Position numbers and translations under genes: made by a program. The notes below the pieces were generated by a model that did no database searches, was not told the origin of the DNA, and saw only the letters and a program-made list of their open reading frames with translations. A stretch of 21,302 bases of DNA from Pseudomonadota bacterium. GTDB taxonomy: Bacteria; Pseudomonadota; Gammaproteobacteria; Xanthomonadales; Xanthomonadaceae. The stretch lies in the NCBI GenBank assembly GCA_023393895.1, contig JAEXBT010000069.1:1-21302 (forward strand), written 5' to 3'. Within the stretch, counting starts at the first letter, position 1; each line of letters begins with the position of its first letter. Of the stretch, positions 1 through 6,778 are shown one piece after another.

Positions 1-1242
1 CATCTGCTTGTCGGTTGGCGCGAGCTTCGTGACCACCTTCAGCTCGCCGCGGCCGACCTCGCGGTCGTCGGCGGTCTGCATCAGCAGGCCGGAACCGACG
101 CGCTTGACGTCGATGAAGCCGGGCGCGCGCGGCGCCATCGGGATCTTCAGCACGCGCACGTTGGCCTTCTTCTTCGCGTAGTCGAGCGCGGCCTCCTCGT
201 AGTCGGGGGCGATCAGCACCTCGACGAACTGGCGATCGAGGATCGCCTTGCAGGTCGCCGCATCCAGCGTCACGTTGAAGGCGATGATGCCGCCGAACGC
301 GCTGGTCGGGTCGGTGGCGTAGGCGAGCTCGTAGGCATCGCCGGGGGCCACGCCCATCGCCACGCCGCAGGGATTGGCGTGCTTGACGATGACGCAGGCC
401 GGCGCCTCGAACTGGCGCACGCACTCCCATGCCGCATCGGCATCGGCCAGGTTGTTGAAGCTGAGTTCCTTGCCCTGCAACTGGGCAAAGGTGGCGAGCG
501 AGCCGGGCGCAGGCGCCAGGTCGCGGTAGAACGCGGCCTGCTGGTGCGGGTTCTCGCCGTAGCGCAGGTCCATGACCTTGGAGAACTTGTCGTTGGATTG
601 CGCCGGAAAGGGCGAGACTTCGCCCTCGTCGCCCAGGGAAGACAGCAGGTCGCTGATGCGCGCGTCGTAGCGGGCGACGTTGTCGAACGCGGCGACCGCC
701 AGCCGCCAGCGGGTCCGGCCGGAGAGCGCGCCGTCGTTCGCCTGAAGTTCCTCGGCGAGCGCCGCGTACTGCGCGGGATCGGTGGCGACCGCCACGCGGG
801 CGAAGTTCTTCGCCGCCGAGCGCAGCATCGCAGGGCCGCCGATGTCGATGTTCTCGATCAGTTCCTCGAAGCCGACGCCCGGCTTCTTCGATACCTGCTC
901 GAACGGGTACAGGTTCAGCACCAGCAGGTCGATCGGCGCGATGCCGTGTTCGGCCATCACCGCATCATCGGTGCCGGCACGGCCCAGCAGGCCGCCGTGC
1001 ACCTTCGGGTGCAGGGTCTTGACCCGGCCATCCATCATCTCGGGGAAGCCGGTGACATCGCTGACGTCCTGCACGGCGAGTCCGGCCTCGCGCAGCGCGC
1101 GTGCGGTGCCGCCGGTGGAGACCAGTTCGACGTCCTGCGCGGCGAGCACGCGGGCCAGTTCGAGCAGGCCGTTCTTGTCGGAGACCGACAGCAGGGCGCG
1201 ACGGATGCGGCGGGATTGGCCGGTGACGGGCTTGAGCGACAT
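1..1242 (-). CDS. purH: Bifunctional AICAR formyltransferase/IMP cyclohydrolase PurH (3' end outside window)
   Basis: PurH catalyses the last two steps of IMP synthesis in the cytosol: formylation of AICAR with 10-formyl-THF, then ring closure. The frame is open from the ATG at 1242 to base 1, giving 414 of roughly 527 residues; the C-terminus lies beyond the window. The N-terminal MGS-like cyclohydrolase domain (about 1-150) shows STGGTARAL (42-50), [15 protein letters not shown] (65-79) and [17 protein letters not shown] (131-147). The transformylase domain contains VKHANPCG (286-293), with the family's catalytic Lys-His pair at K287-H288. It begins 58 nt after the fis stop and has a TATAAT hexamer 30 nt before its ATG, so it may have its own promoter as well as read-through from upstream. 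I see no convincing Shine-Dalgarno sequence. The start was chosen because the family sequence begins directly after it. Confidence 0.96.
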   Translation of the reverse strand, partial: MSLKPVTGQSRRIRRALLSVSDKNGLLELARVLAAQDVELVSTGGTARALREAGLAVQDVSDVTGFPEMMDGRVKTLHPKVHGGLLGRAGTDDAVMAEHGIAPIDLLVLNLYPFEQVSKKPGVGFEELIENIDIGGPAMLRSAAKNFARVAVATDPAQYAALAEELQANDGALSGRTRWRLAVAAFDNVARYDARISDLLSSLGDEGEVSPFPAQSNDKFSKVMDLRYGENPHQQAAFYRDLAPAPGSLATFAQLQGKELSFNNLADADAAWECVRQFEAPACVIVKHANPCGVAMGVAPGDAYELAYATDPTSAFGGIIAFNVTLDAATCKAILDRQFVEVLIAPDYEEAALDYAKKKANVRVLKIPMAPRAPGFIDVKRVGSGLLMQTADDREVGRGELKVVTKLAPTDKQM

Positions 1243-1270
1243 GCGGAGGAAGGCGCGTGGACGGCCCTCC

Positions 1271-1276
1271 ATTATA
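1271..1276 (-). promoter_or_regulatory. Putative -10 box of purH
   Basis: A perfect TATAAT on the minus strand sits in the fis-purH gap. Transcription would start near 1265, leaving a leader of about 23 nt. No recognisable -35 lies 16-18 nt upstream. The segment from this box onward closely resembles the one before the CoA-transferase gene at 15694. Confidence 0.45.
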
Positions 1277-1300
1277 GGTGCGGCGCTGGTGCGGCCGGCC

Positions 1301-1552
1301 TCAGCCGATGCCGTAATCGCGCAACTTGCGGCGCAGCGTGGCGCGATGGATGCCGAGCAGCTCGGCGGCGCGGCTCTGGTTGCCTTCGCAGTGGTTCAGC
1401 ACTTCGACGAACAGCGGGATCTCGACTTCGCGCAGCACCACTTCGTGCAGGTTGTGTTCGCCGCTGCCGTCAAGATCGCCGAGGTAGCGGCGGATCGATT
1501 GCGAGACATGCTCGCGCAACGGCGTGTGCGTCGGGGGCGGGCGGTTGGGCAC
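1301..1552 (-). CDS. fis: Fis-family DNA-binding protein
   Basis: This is a small nucleoid-associated or transcriptional regulator of 83 residues, compared with 98 for E. coli Fis. The C-terminal half is a clear Fis-type helix-turn-helix: [20 protein letters not shown], then [20 protein letters not shown] at the end. The N-terminal part ([17 protein letters not shown]) matches the Fis dimerisation region. The start used is a GTG at 1552 with only a weak purine-rich stretch before it; an alternative start a few codons away is possible. It sits between the DUF3426 gene (81-nt gap) and purH (58-nt gap), an order I remember from xanthomonads. In E. coli fis follows dusB, so this is a different context. 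Function as a nucleoid protein is inferred from family. Confidence 0.88.
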   Translation of the reverse strand: MPNRPPPTHTPLREHVSQSIRRYLGDLDGSGEHNLHEVVLREVEIPLFVEVLNHCEGNQSRAAELLGIHRATLRRKLRDYGIG

Positions 1553-1608
1553 GGTCTGGAAGATTCCCCATCGGTCCGCCGGCAGGAGGAGTTTCGCGGC
1601 GGGCGCGC

Positions 1609-1614
1609 AGTCTA
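1609..1614 (-). promoter_or_regulatory. Possible -10 box upstream of fis
   Basis: TAGACT on the minus strand lies in the 81-nt gap between the DUF3426 stop and the fis start, which would give a leader of about 50 nt. No good -35 is visible, so this is weak support for a fis promoter inside the operon. Confidence 0.22.
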
Positions 1615-1633
1615 GCGCGTGTGGCCGGCGGGG

Positions 1634-2170
1634 TCACTGAATGGGACGCGGGGGCGCGCGGAAGGTGAAGTGGAAAGCGACGGCATTGCGCGCCGGTTCG
1701 CGCACCGCGAACTGCACACTGGCGGTCTGCCCGGCGCCGATCTCCACGGGATGCTGGGCCGGCAGGTAGTCGGCAGGCGCGAGTGCACGACGTGCCAGCG
1801 GCTTGCCGGCGGCATCGGAAAGTGTGAGCACCAGCTCCGGCCAGGGCTGCGGCCAGGGTGCATCGTTGCGGAATCCGCCGACCACGCGCAGCGCGCCGGG
1901 CGTGCCGGGATCGGCGCGGACATCGTGCTCGAGCATGCGGAACGCGGCTGCATCACGCCAGGCCGGGAGGCTGCAGCCAAGCAGCGCGCAGGCGCGTTCG
2001 GCGAGGGGGCGGGTTCGGGCGTCCGCAGCCAGCGACGCGCGCCCGGCGACCAGCAGCATTGCCAGCAGCGTCACCAGCAGCACGCCGCAGGCGAGCCAGA
2101 CCCAGCGCTCGGCGCGCGGACGCGGCGAGGCGGCGGCAATGAAGCTGGGGGTATCGGTCTGGTCGGTCAT
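1634..2170 (-). CDS. DUF3426 membrane protein lacking the N-terminal zinc ribbon
   Basis: This 178-residue protein has a short polar N-terminus, one transmembrane helix (about 23-43, WVWLACGVLLVTLLAMLLVAG) and a DUF3426 domain from about 50 to 178. Conserved features include two cysteines (C61, C66 in CALLGCSLP), GALRVVGGFRN (92-102) and LARRALAPADYL (125-136). The topology suggests a periplasmic C-terminal domain. Homologues in related bacteria, as I recall them, begin with an MJ0042-type CxxC zinc ribbon; here the first residues are MTDQTDTPSF and no CxxC is present. The start is fixed because an in-frame TAA, which is also the prmA stop, lies 9 nt upstream. Function is unknown. The close coupling with prmA suggests co-translation. 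Confidence 0.78.
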   Translation of the reverse strand: MTDQTDTPSFIAAASPRPRAERWVWLACGVLLVTLLAMLLVAGRASLAADARTRPLAERACALLGCSLPAWRDAAAFRMLEHDVRADPGTPGALRVVGGFRNDAPWPQPWPELVLTLSDAAGKPLARRALAPADYLPAQHPVEIGAGQTASVQFAVREPARNAVAFHFTFRAPPRPIQ

Positions 2171-2179
2171 GGCGCGAGC

Positions 2180-3097
2180 TTAGCGGCGCCGGCCGCTGAT
2201 GCGGACCCAGTCACCGTCGTGCGCAACCTCGAACGCCTCGAACCACGGTGCGTAGCGGGCCAGCAGCTCGTCTTGCTGCCCGGCCAGGATGCCCGACATC
2301 GCCAGCACACCGCCGGGCGCGACCTGCGCGGCAATCGTCCCGGCCAGTGCGTCGAGCGCGGAGGCGAGGATGTTGGCGACCACCACCGGGTAGGTGCGTG
2401 CCGGCGCATCGTCCGGCAGGTGGACATCGAGCTGCGCCAGCAGGCCGTTGCGTTCGGCGTTGTCACGCGTGGCGAGGATCGCCTGCGGGTCGTTGTCGAT
2501 GCCGACCGCGTGCTGCGCGCCAAGCTTCAGCGCGGCGAGCGCGAGGATGCCGCTGCCGCAGCCGAAGTCGAGCACTTCGGCGTCGCGCAGGACGCCCGCG
2601 TCCGCCAGCGCGTCCAGCCAGGCCAGGCAGAGCGCGGTGGTCGGATGGGTGCCGGAGCCGAACGCGAGGCCGGGGTCGAGCCGCACCACCGCGGCTTCCG
2701 GCTGCAACGCCTCCACCGGCAGCTCGTGGTTCCACGGGACGATCCAGGTGCGCGCGCCGAAACGCATCGGTTGGAACTGGTCCAGCCAAGCGCGTTCCCA
2801 GTCCTGGTCCTCGACGGTTTCAAGCCGCGCCTGCGACCAGTCGAGCGTGCCATCGGTGGCGCGCAGCTCCGAGAGCAGCCATTCGCGATCGGTATCGCCA
2901 TCGAACAATGCCGTCAGCACCATCTGCCGCCAGGTCGGGGTCTCGCCCACGCCCGGCTCGAAGATCGCCTGTTCGTCCGGCGTCTCCGCATCGGCATCCT
3001 GCAGGGTGACCGAGAGCGCGCCGGCGTCCTCCAGCGCGGCCTCGTAGCGCGGCTGGTCGGCCTGCGCGACCGCGATCGACAGCTGCAGCCAGGCCAT
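2180..3097 (-). CDS. prmA: Ribosomal protein L11 methyltransferase PrmA
   Basis: PrmA uses S-adenosylmethionine to trimethylate amino groups of ribosomal protein L11. The protein has 305 residues, close to the usual 290-300. The N-terminal substrate-recognition domain (about 1-60) starts [10 protein letters not shown]. The methyltransferase domain has [11 protein letters not shown] (144-154), the SAM-binding motif [20 protein letters not shown] (174-193), an acidic ribose-binding position in GIDNDP (199-204) and VVANILA (239-245). The start codon overlaps the accC stop by one base (TGATG), and the stop lies 9 nt before the DUF3426 gene, so translation is probably coupled on both sides. Confidence 0.96.
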   Translation of the reverse strand: MAWLQLSIAVAQADQPRYEAALEDAGALSVTLQDADAETPDEQAIFEPGVGETPTWRQMVLTALFDGDTDREWLLSELRATDGTLDWSQARLETVEDQDWERAWLDQFQPMRFGARTWIVPWNHELPVEALQPEAAVVRLDPGLAFGSGTHPTTALCLAWLDALADAGVLRDAEVLDFGCGSGILALAALKLGAQHAVGIDNDPQAILATRDNAERNGLLAQLDVHLPDDAPARTYPVVVANILASALDALAGTIAAQVAPGGVLAMSGILAGQQDELLARYAPWFEAFEVAHDGDWVRISGRRR

Positions 3098-4464
3098 CAG
3101 GCCAGCTTCAGCGAGCGCTCGCGGCTTTCGGCAAGGCGCTTCTCGAGGTAGTGGATGTTCTGCCCGCCGGCGGCGAAGCCGGCGTCGGCGAGGATGGGCT
3201 GCTGCAGCGGGATGTTGGTCTTGATGCCATCGACCACCATTTCCGACAGCGCCACGCGCATCCGGCAGATCGCCTGCTCGCGGTCGGCGCCGTGGACGAT
3301 CAGCTTGCCGATCATCGAATCGTAGTTCGGCGGCACCCGGTAGCCCTCGTACACATGCGAATCCACGCGCACGCCGGGGCCGCCGGCGGAATGGAAGTGC
3401 GTCACCAGCCCGGGCGAGGGCAGGAAGCTGTCCGGGTCCTCGGCATTAATCCGGCATTCGATCGCATGGCCGCGCAGCACCACGTCCTCCTGCCGGATCG
3501 ACAGCTTGCGGCCGGCGGCGATCAGTAGCTGTTCGCGCACCAGATCGATGCCGGTGACCATTTCCGTCACCGGGTGCTCCACCTGGATGCGGGTGTTCAT
3601 CTCGATGAAGTAGAAGCGGCCATCCTCGTACAGGAACTCGAAGGTGCCGGCACCGCGGTAGCCGATGCGCAGGCAGGCCTCCACGCAGACCTTGCCGATC
3701 TCCGCGCGTGCCTCCTCGCTGATGCCGGGCGCGGGCGCCTCTTCGACCACCTTCTGGTGGCGGCGCTGCATCGAGCAGTCGCGCTCGCCCAGGTGGATCG
3801 CGTTGCCCTGGCCGTCGGCGAGCACCTGGATCTCCACATGGCGCGGGTTCTCCAGGAACCTCTCCATGTAGACCATGTCGTTGCCAAAGGCGGCACGCGC
3901 CTCGCTCTGGGTGGTGGCGATGGCGGTGATCAGCGCGGCCTCGGTCTGCACCACGCGCATGCCGCGGCCGCCGCCGCCGCCGGCCGCCTTGACGATCACC
4001 GGGTAGCCGATCTCGCGGGCGATGCGGATGTTCTCCTCCGCGTCATCGCCGAGCGGGCCGCCGCTGCCGGGCACGCAGGGCACGCCGGCGGCCTTCATCG
4101 CGCGGATCGCCTCGACCTTGTCGCCCATGAGGCGGATGGTGTCGGCCTTCGGCCCGATGAAAACGAAGCCGGACTGCTCGACGCGCTCGGCGAAGTCGGC
4201 GTTCTCCGACAGGAAGCCGTAGCCGGGGTGGATGGCCTGGGCGTCGGTGACCTCGGCCGCGGCGATGATCGCCGGCATGTTGAGGTAGCTCTCGCCCGAG
4301 GGCGCGGGGCCGATGCAGACCGATTCGTCGGCCATCGCCACGTGCTTGAGGTTGCGGTCGACGGTGGAATGGACGGCGACCGTGCGGATGCCCAGCGCCT
4401 GGCAGGCACGCAGGATGCGCAGCGCGATTTCGCCGCGGTTGGCGATGACGACCTTGTCGAGCAT
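3097..4464 (-). CDS. accC: Acetyl-CoA carboxylase, biotin carboxylase subunit AccC
   Basis: AccC carboxylates the biotin on AccB using ATP and bicarbonate, the first half-reaction of malonyl-CoA synthesis for fatty acids. From the ATG at 4464 it has 455 residues (E. coli 449). An in-frame ATG two codons earlier (4470) is also possible; [18 protein letters not shown] is the usual family start. In numbering from 4470, the ATP-grasp glycine loop is [14 protein letters not shown] (161-174). The metal/catalytic region [17 protein letters not shown] (288-304) contains the catalytic Arg (R294). The C-terminal domain includes [12 protein letters not shown] (335-346). It follows accB after a few bases and overlaps prmA by one base, so accB-accC-prmA form one translationally linked block. 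Confidence 0.97.
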   Translation of the reverse strand: MLDKVVIANRGEIALRILRACQALGIRTVAVHSTVDRNLKHVAMADESVCIGPAPSGESYLNMPAIIAAAEVTDAQAIHPGYGFLSENADFAERVEQSGFVFIGPKADTIRLMGDKVEAIRAMKAAGVPCVPGSGGPLGDDAEENIRIAREIGYPVIVKAAGGGGGRGMRVVQTEAALITAIATTQSEARAAFGNDMVYMERFLENPRHVEIQVLADGQGNAIHLGERDCSMQRRHQKVVEEAPAPGISEEARAEIGKVCVEACLRIGYRGAGTFEFLYEDGRFYFIEMNTRIQVEHPVTEMVTGIDLVREQLLIAAGRKLSIRQEDVVLRGHAIECRINAEDPDSFLPSPGLVTHFHSAGGPGVRVDSHVYEGYRVPPNYDSMIGKLIVHGADREQAICRMRVALSEMVVDGIKTNIPLQQPILADAGFAAGGQNIHYLEKRLAESRERSLKLA

Positions 4465-4474
4465 CGGCATGGGC

Positions 4475-4951
4475 TTACCCGATCACGAACAGCGGCTGGT
4501 CGAACTCGACCGGCTGGCCGCTCTCGCACTGGATCGCCAGCACGGTGCCGGCGGTCTCGGCCTCGATCGGGTTGAACATCTTCATCGCCTCTATGATGCC
4601 CAGCGTGTCGCCGACCTTGACCGCCTGCCCGACGGTGACGAACGGCGGCTTGTCCGGCGCCGGCGCGGCGTAGAAGGTGCCGACCATCGGCGCGCGCACC
4701 ACGGTGCCGGCCGGCAGCTCCGGCCCGGGCCGCGGGGTGCCGCCGGTGGCAGCCTCGACCGGGGAGTTCATCGGCATCGGCGCCGCGGCCGCAGCCGCGT
4801 GCACCACCGGTGCCGGCATCGATACCGGCATCTGCATCGCCACGCCGCCACGCGACAGTCGCACCGATTCCTCGCCTTCGCGGATCTCGATTTCGGTGAG
4901 GTTGGATTCTTCGAGCAGGTCGATCAGCTTCTTGATCTTGCGCAGGTCCAT
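4475..4951 (-). CDS. accB: Acetyl-CoA carboxylase biotin carboxyl carrier protein AccB
   Basis: AccB carries the biotin that shuttles CO2 between AccC and the carboxyltransferase AccAD. It has 158 residues (E. coli 156). The N-terminus [20 protein letters not shown] is the conserved helical oligomerisation segment. Residues about 36-85 form an Ala/Pro-rich flexible linker. The biotinyl domain starts at [10 protein letters not shown] (85-94) and carries the biotinylation motif [10 protein letters not shown] (121-130), with K124 the modified lysine. MFN replaces the more common MMN. It lies 18 nt downstream of aroQ and a few bases upstream of accC, the standard aroQ-accB-accC order. Confidence 0.97.
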   Translation of the reverse strand: MDLRKIKKLIDLLEESNLTEIEIREGEESVRLSRGGVAMQMPVSMPAPVVHAAAAAAPMPMNSPVEAATGGTPRPGPELPAGTVVRAPMVGTFYAAPAPDKPPFVTVGQAVKVGDTLGIIEAMKMFNPIEAETAGTVLAIQCESGQPVEFDQPLFVIG

Positions 4952-4969
4952 GGGGATCTCGTCAGGGGC

Positions 4970-5422
4970 TCAAGGGGAGGTCGGGGAGGCCAGCGCCTGC
5001 CGCGCCTTGTCGAAGGCGTGCAGGTAGCCGTCGGCGCCGAAGCCGGCGATCACCGCCTGCGCCAAGTCGCTGAAATAGCTGTGTTGGCGGAACGGCTCGC
5101 GGGCATGCGGGTTGGACAGGTGGATCTCGATGAAGGGCAGGGCCACCGCCGCCAGCGCATCGCGCAGCGCCACCGAGGTGTGGGTGAAGGCGGCGGGGTT
5201 GATCAGGATGTAGCCGGTGCCGTCGTGCGCGGCAGCCTGGATGCGCTCGATCAACGCATGTTCGGCGTTGGATTGCAGGCATTCGATGCCGATGCCCGCT
5301 GCTGCCGCGCGTTCGCGCAGCGCCTCCTCGATCTCCGCCAGCGTGGTGCTGCCGTAGACGGCCGGCTCGCGGCTGCCGAGCAGGTTGAGGTTGGGACCGT
5401 TGAGGACCAGCAATCGCGGCAT
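4970..5422 (-). CDS. aroQ: Type II 3-dehydroquinate dehydratase AroQ
   Basis: AroQ converts 3-dehydroquinate to 3-dehydroshikimate in aromatic amino acid synthesis, acting as a dodecamer in the cytosol. From the ATG at 5422 the protein has 150 residues, the usual family length. An upstream in-frame start at 5464 would add 14 residues without family similarity and is rejected. Motifs: [17 protein letters not shown] (4-20), with the catalytic Arg (R18) and Tyr (Y23) region; [10 protein letters not shown], containing the active-site Asn; and [15 protein letters not shown], containing the general-acid His. It is the first gene of the accBC block and is preceded by a promoter-like region with an AT-rich dyad. 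Confidence 0.95.
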   Translation of the reverse strand: MPRLLVLNGPNLNLLGSREPAVYGSTTLAEIEEALRERAAAAGIGIECLQSNAEHALIERIQAAAHDGTGYILINPAAFTHTSVALRDALAAVALPFIEIHLSNPHAREPFRQHSYFSDLAQAVIAGFGADGYLHAFDKARQALASPTSP

Positions 5423-5452
5423 CGCCCGGATCGGAAAGCAAGCAAGGGCGGC

Positions 5453-5481
5453 AGTGTGCGCCAACGCGACGATGCTGTCCA
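5453..5481 (-). promoter_or_regulatory. Possible sigma-70 promoter of the aroQ-accBC block
   Basis: On the minus strand TGGACA (5481-5476, five of six matches to TTGACA) is followed after 17 nt by CACACT (5458-5453, three of six). Start near 5446, leader about 25 nt. The -10 match is poor, so this is a suggestion only. Confidence 0.28.
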
Positions 5482-5499
5482 GATCGCCGATGTTGCCCG

Positions 5500-5523
5500 A
5501 AATTCAACCGATTGTTTGAATTT
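5500..5523. promoter_or_regulatory. Interrupted palindrome upstream of aroQ-accBC, possible operator
   Basis: AAATTCAA (5500-5507) and TTGAATTT (5516-5523) are exact inverted repeats around an 8-nt centre. The segment is strikingly AT-rich for this genome and lies between the terminator of the upstream unit and the candidate promoter. A dimeric regulator or UP-element role is possible. I do not recognise the site as that of a named regulator. Confidence 0.4.
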
Positions 5524-5538
5524 TCACTGGGCCCGGCA

Positions 5539-5570
5539 TAAAAGAAACGGCCCGCTTGTGGCGGGCCGTT
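5539..5570 (-). terminator. Rho-independent terminator after the 66-aa gene
   Basis: Read on the minus strand, AACGGCCCGC (5570-5561) and GCGGGCCGTT (5555-5546) form a perfect 10-bp stem with a 5-nt loop, followed by a U-rich tail (TCTTTTA). It lies 23 nt past the stop at 5593 and separates this unit from the aroQ operon. Confidence 0.9.
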
Positions 5571-5592
5571 GGGTATCGCCTGGGCGATTCGA

Positions 5593-5793
5593 TCAGACCG
5601 AGAGGTCCTTCTCGACGTCGGCGGTCTTCATGCGGGCCAGGGCCAGGTTGGCGCGGTCCTTCAGCAGCACGACGTACAGGAACAGGCCTTCCTTGCTCTT
5701 CATCGGGCGCAGGATGTGGTACTGGCGGGACAGGGTGATGAGGATGTCCTCGATCGCCTCGCCCTTCAGGCCCAGCGACTTCATCGTCTTCAT
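5593..5793 (-). CDS. Small Roadblock/LC7-like protein (half-domain), function unknown
   Basis: The product has 66 residues from the ATG at 5793, starting MKTMKSLGLKGEAIEDI. This start overlaps the stop of the preceding gene as ATGA, the usual sign of translational coupling; a longer frame opening at 5847 is rejected for that reason. The predicted order is helix (GEAIEDILITLSRQ), strand (YHILRPM), strand (GLFLYVVLLK) and helix (ANLALARMKTADVEKDL). This resembles the second half of the Roadblock/LC7 fold, whose members bind or regulate small Ras-like GTPases such as MglA. The resemblance is from memory and a full Roadblock domain would be about twice as long. No GTPase gene is nearby. It is followed by a strong terminator. 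Confidence 0.7.
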   Translation of the reverse strand: MKTMKSLGLKGEAIEDILITLSRQYHILRPMKSKEGLFLYVVLLKDRANLALARMKTADVEKDLSV

Positions 5794-6578
5794 CTTGGCG
5801 CGACGCTCATGCCCTGGCGCGACAGGCGGGCGAGGACGCCGAGCCATGCCAGCGAGTCGGCCTGGGTCGACAGGTTCGGCCAGGTATCGAGGGCCACGCG
5901 GGCGTCCTCATCGGCGTGCCAGCGGGTCAGCGAGGCCGGTGCGTTGTCGCCCGAGGCCAGCGACCAGCACAGTTGCTCGACCGAGACCGGGTACAGCGCG
6001 TTGCCCTTGGCGGTGCGTGCGGCGAATTCGGCCGGCTCCACTGCGGCGACCAGCGCAATGGCCTCGTCCTGCAGCTGCGGCAGCACGTCCGCGACCGGGT
6101 GCGACAGGTGCGCGGTGATGTAGCGGGCATCCAGCAGCAGGGTGCGGCCGGAGCGGAAGGTGATCTCGATCGGGCCCGGGCGCTGGCGGCCCAGCAGCAG
6201 GCTGAGCAGCGAGTCCTGCGTCGGCGCCTCGCTGGAAACGTTCGCGGCCGGGGCATCTGCCTGCGCTGCAGGGGCCACGTCGCCACGCGCGACCAGGCCG
6301 TCGATCAGCTGGCCCAGCGCGGTCGACAGCGGCATCAGGCGCAGCGGGCGCTCAAGGCGCACCTCTTCCAGCACGCTGGCGATGCGGATGCTGGCGGCGT
6401 CGTCTTCGCAGGGCGCCAGCACGATGTCGCCGGTGGCCTGCGGCACCACCACGCAACGCACCTTGAGGTGCGGCGCCAGCACGCGCAGCGCCACCTGGGC
6501 ATGGCTTTGCTCGTTCGGCGGCAGCAGTCCAATGGCCAGCTCGATCGGCGGGCGGGACTCGAGAGGGGTGGCGGTCAT
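5790..6578 (-). CDS. Hypothetical two-domain protein under a sigma-54 promoter
   Basis: I do not recognise this 262-residue protein. The ATG at 6578 is chosen because AGGAAA lies 8-13 nt upstream and a sigma-54 promoter lies just beyond; the frame stays open to 6710 but that extension would span the promoter. There is no signal peptide or membrane segment, so it is probably cytosolic. Residues about 10-98 look like an alpha/beta domain (IELAIGLLPP, VRCVVVPQATGDIVLAP). An Ala/Pro-rich linker follows (about 99-120). A second domain (about 122-262) contains GPIEITFRSGRTLLLDARYI, VAAVEPAEFAARTAKG and a tryptophan-containing tail (LDTWPNLSTQADSLAWLGVL). It overlaps the 66-aa gene by 4 nt, so the two are likely partners. 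A motility or surface-appendage role is only an inference from the promoter type. Confidence 0.8.
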   Translation of the reverse strand: MTATPLESRPPIELAIGLLPPNEQSHAQVALRVLAPHLKVRCVVVPQATGDIVLAPCEDDAASIRIASVLEEVRLERPLRLMPLSTALGQLIDGLVARGDVAPAAQADAPAANVSSEAPTQDSLLSLLLGRQRPGPIEITFRSGRTLLLDARYITAHLSHPVADVLPQLQDEAIALVAAVEPAEFAARTAKGNALYPVSVEQLCWSLASGDNAPASLTRWHADEDARVALDTWPNLSTQADSLAWLGVLARLSRQGMSVAPR

Positions 6579-6611
6579 GATGAGTTTCCTGCAAGTGTCA
6601 CGATAAGCAGG

Positions 6612-6628
6612 AGCAACGGTCGTGCCAA
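6612..6628 (-). promoter_or_regulatory. Sigma-54 (RpoN) promoter
   Basis: The minus strand reads TTGGCACGACCGTTGCT, matching the sigma-54 consensus TTGGCACG-N4-TTGCW at every defined position, with the required GG-N10-GC spacing. The expected start is near 6601, giving a leader of about 23 nt with a good ribosome site before the ATG at 6578. A sigma-70-like pair (TTGGCA-N17-TATCGT, 6628-6600) overlaps it but has a weak -10. Confidence 0.82.
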
Positions 6629-6702
6629 ACCGCCCCGCATGGACCCGACAATGGCGCCACGGATTCAGGAAGCCATGCAAAGCGGGGTTTTGCCGTACTA
6701 AA

Positions 6703-6718
6703 CGTGACAATCGTCACA
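6703..6718. promoter_or_regulatory. CRP/Clp-like dyad, possible upstream activator site 1
   Basis: CGTGA-CAATCG-TCACA matches the CRP half-site pattern TGTGA-N6-TCACA at nine of ten positions, and is also an exact GTGAC/GTCAC palindrome. Its centre lies about 110 bp upstream of the predicted sigma-54 start, a usual distance for an enhancer-binding protein. The cognate factor could be the xanthomonad CRP homologue Clp or a sigma-54 activator. Confidence 0.5.
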
Positions 6719-6730
6719 TGAATTGGGGAA

Positions 6731-6746
6731 GGTGACGGGATTCACT
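6731..6746. promoter_or_regulatory. CRP/Clp-like dyad, possible upstream activator site 2
   Basis: GGTGA-CGGGAT-TCACT shares the GTGA-N6-TCAC core with site 1, eight of ten matches to the CRP pattern. Its centre is 28 bp further upstream, about 138 bp before the predicted start. Confidence 0.4.
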
Positions 6747-6762
6747 GTTCTGTTTACAGAAC
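6747..6762. promoter_or_regulatory. 16-bp palindrome GTTCTG-TTTA-CAGAAC
   Basis: Exact 6-bp arms surround a 4-bp centre, directly next to activator site 2 and 16 bp beyond the tlpA stop. There is no following T run on either strand, so it is more likely an operator than an intrinsic terminator. Confidence 0.35.
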
Positions 6763-6778
6763 TCTGGCGCGCGCTGCG

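Noticed and set aside
1619..3151. Long open frame on the plus strand (510 codons) opposite the DUF3426 and prmA genes
   Set aside because: It is the antisense shadow of genes with clear family motifs; its translation is Arg/Ala/Gly-rich with no recognisable domain, an effect of high GC third positions.
5423..5464. Longer aroQ start at 5464
   Set aside because: The 14 extra residues have no family similarity; the type II dehydroquinase signature starts right after the ATG at 5422.
4313..6118. Plus-strand open frame of 601 codons
   Set aside because: It runs antisense through accC, accB, aroQ and the 66-aa gene and crosses a strong terminator; composition is low-complexity.
6579..6710. N-terminal extension of the 262-aa protein to 6710
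   Set aside because: The extension would translate through the sigma-54 promoter and one activator dyad, and the ATG at 6578 has the only good ribosome site.
6747..6762. Palindrome after tlpA as an intrinsic terminator
   Set aside because: No T tract follows on either strand and the stem is only 6 bp.
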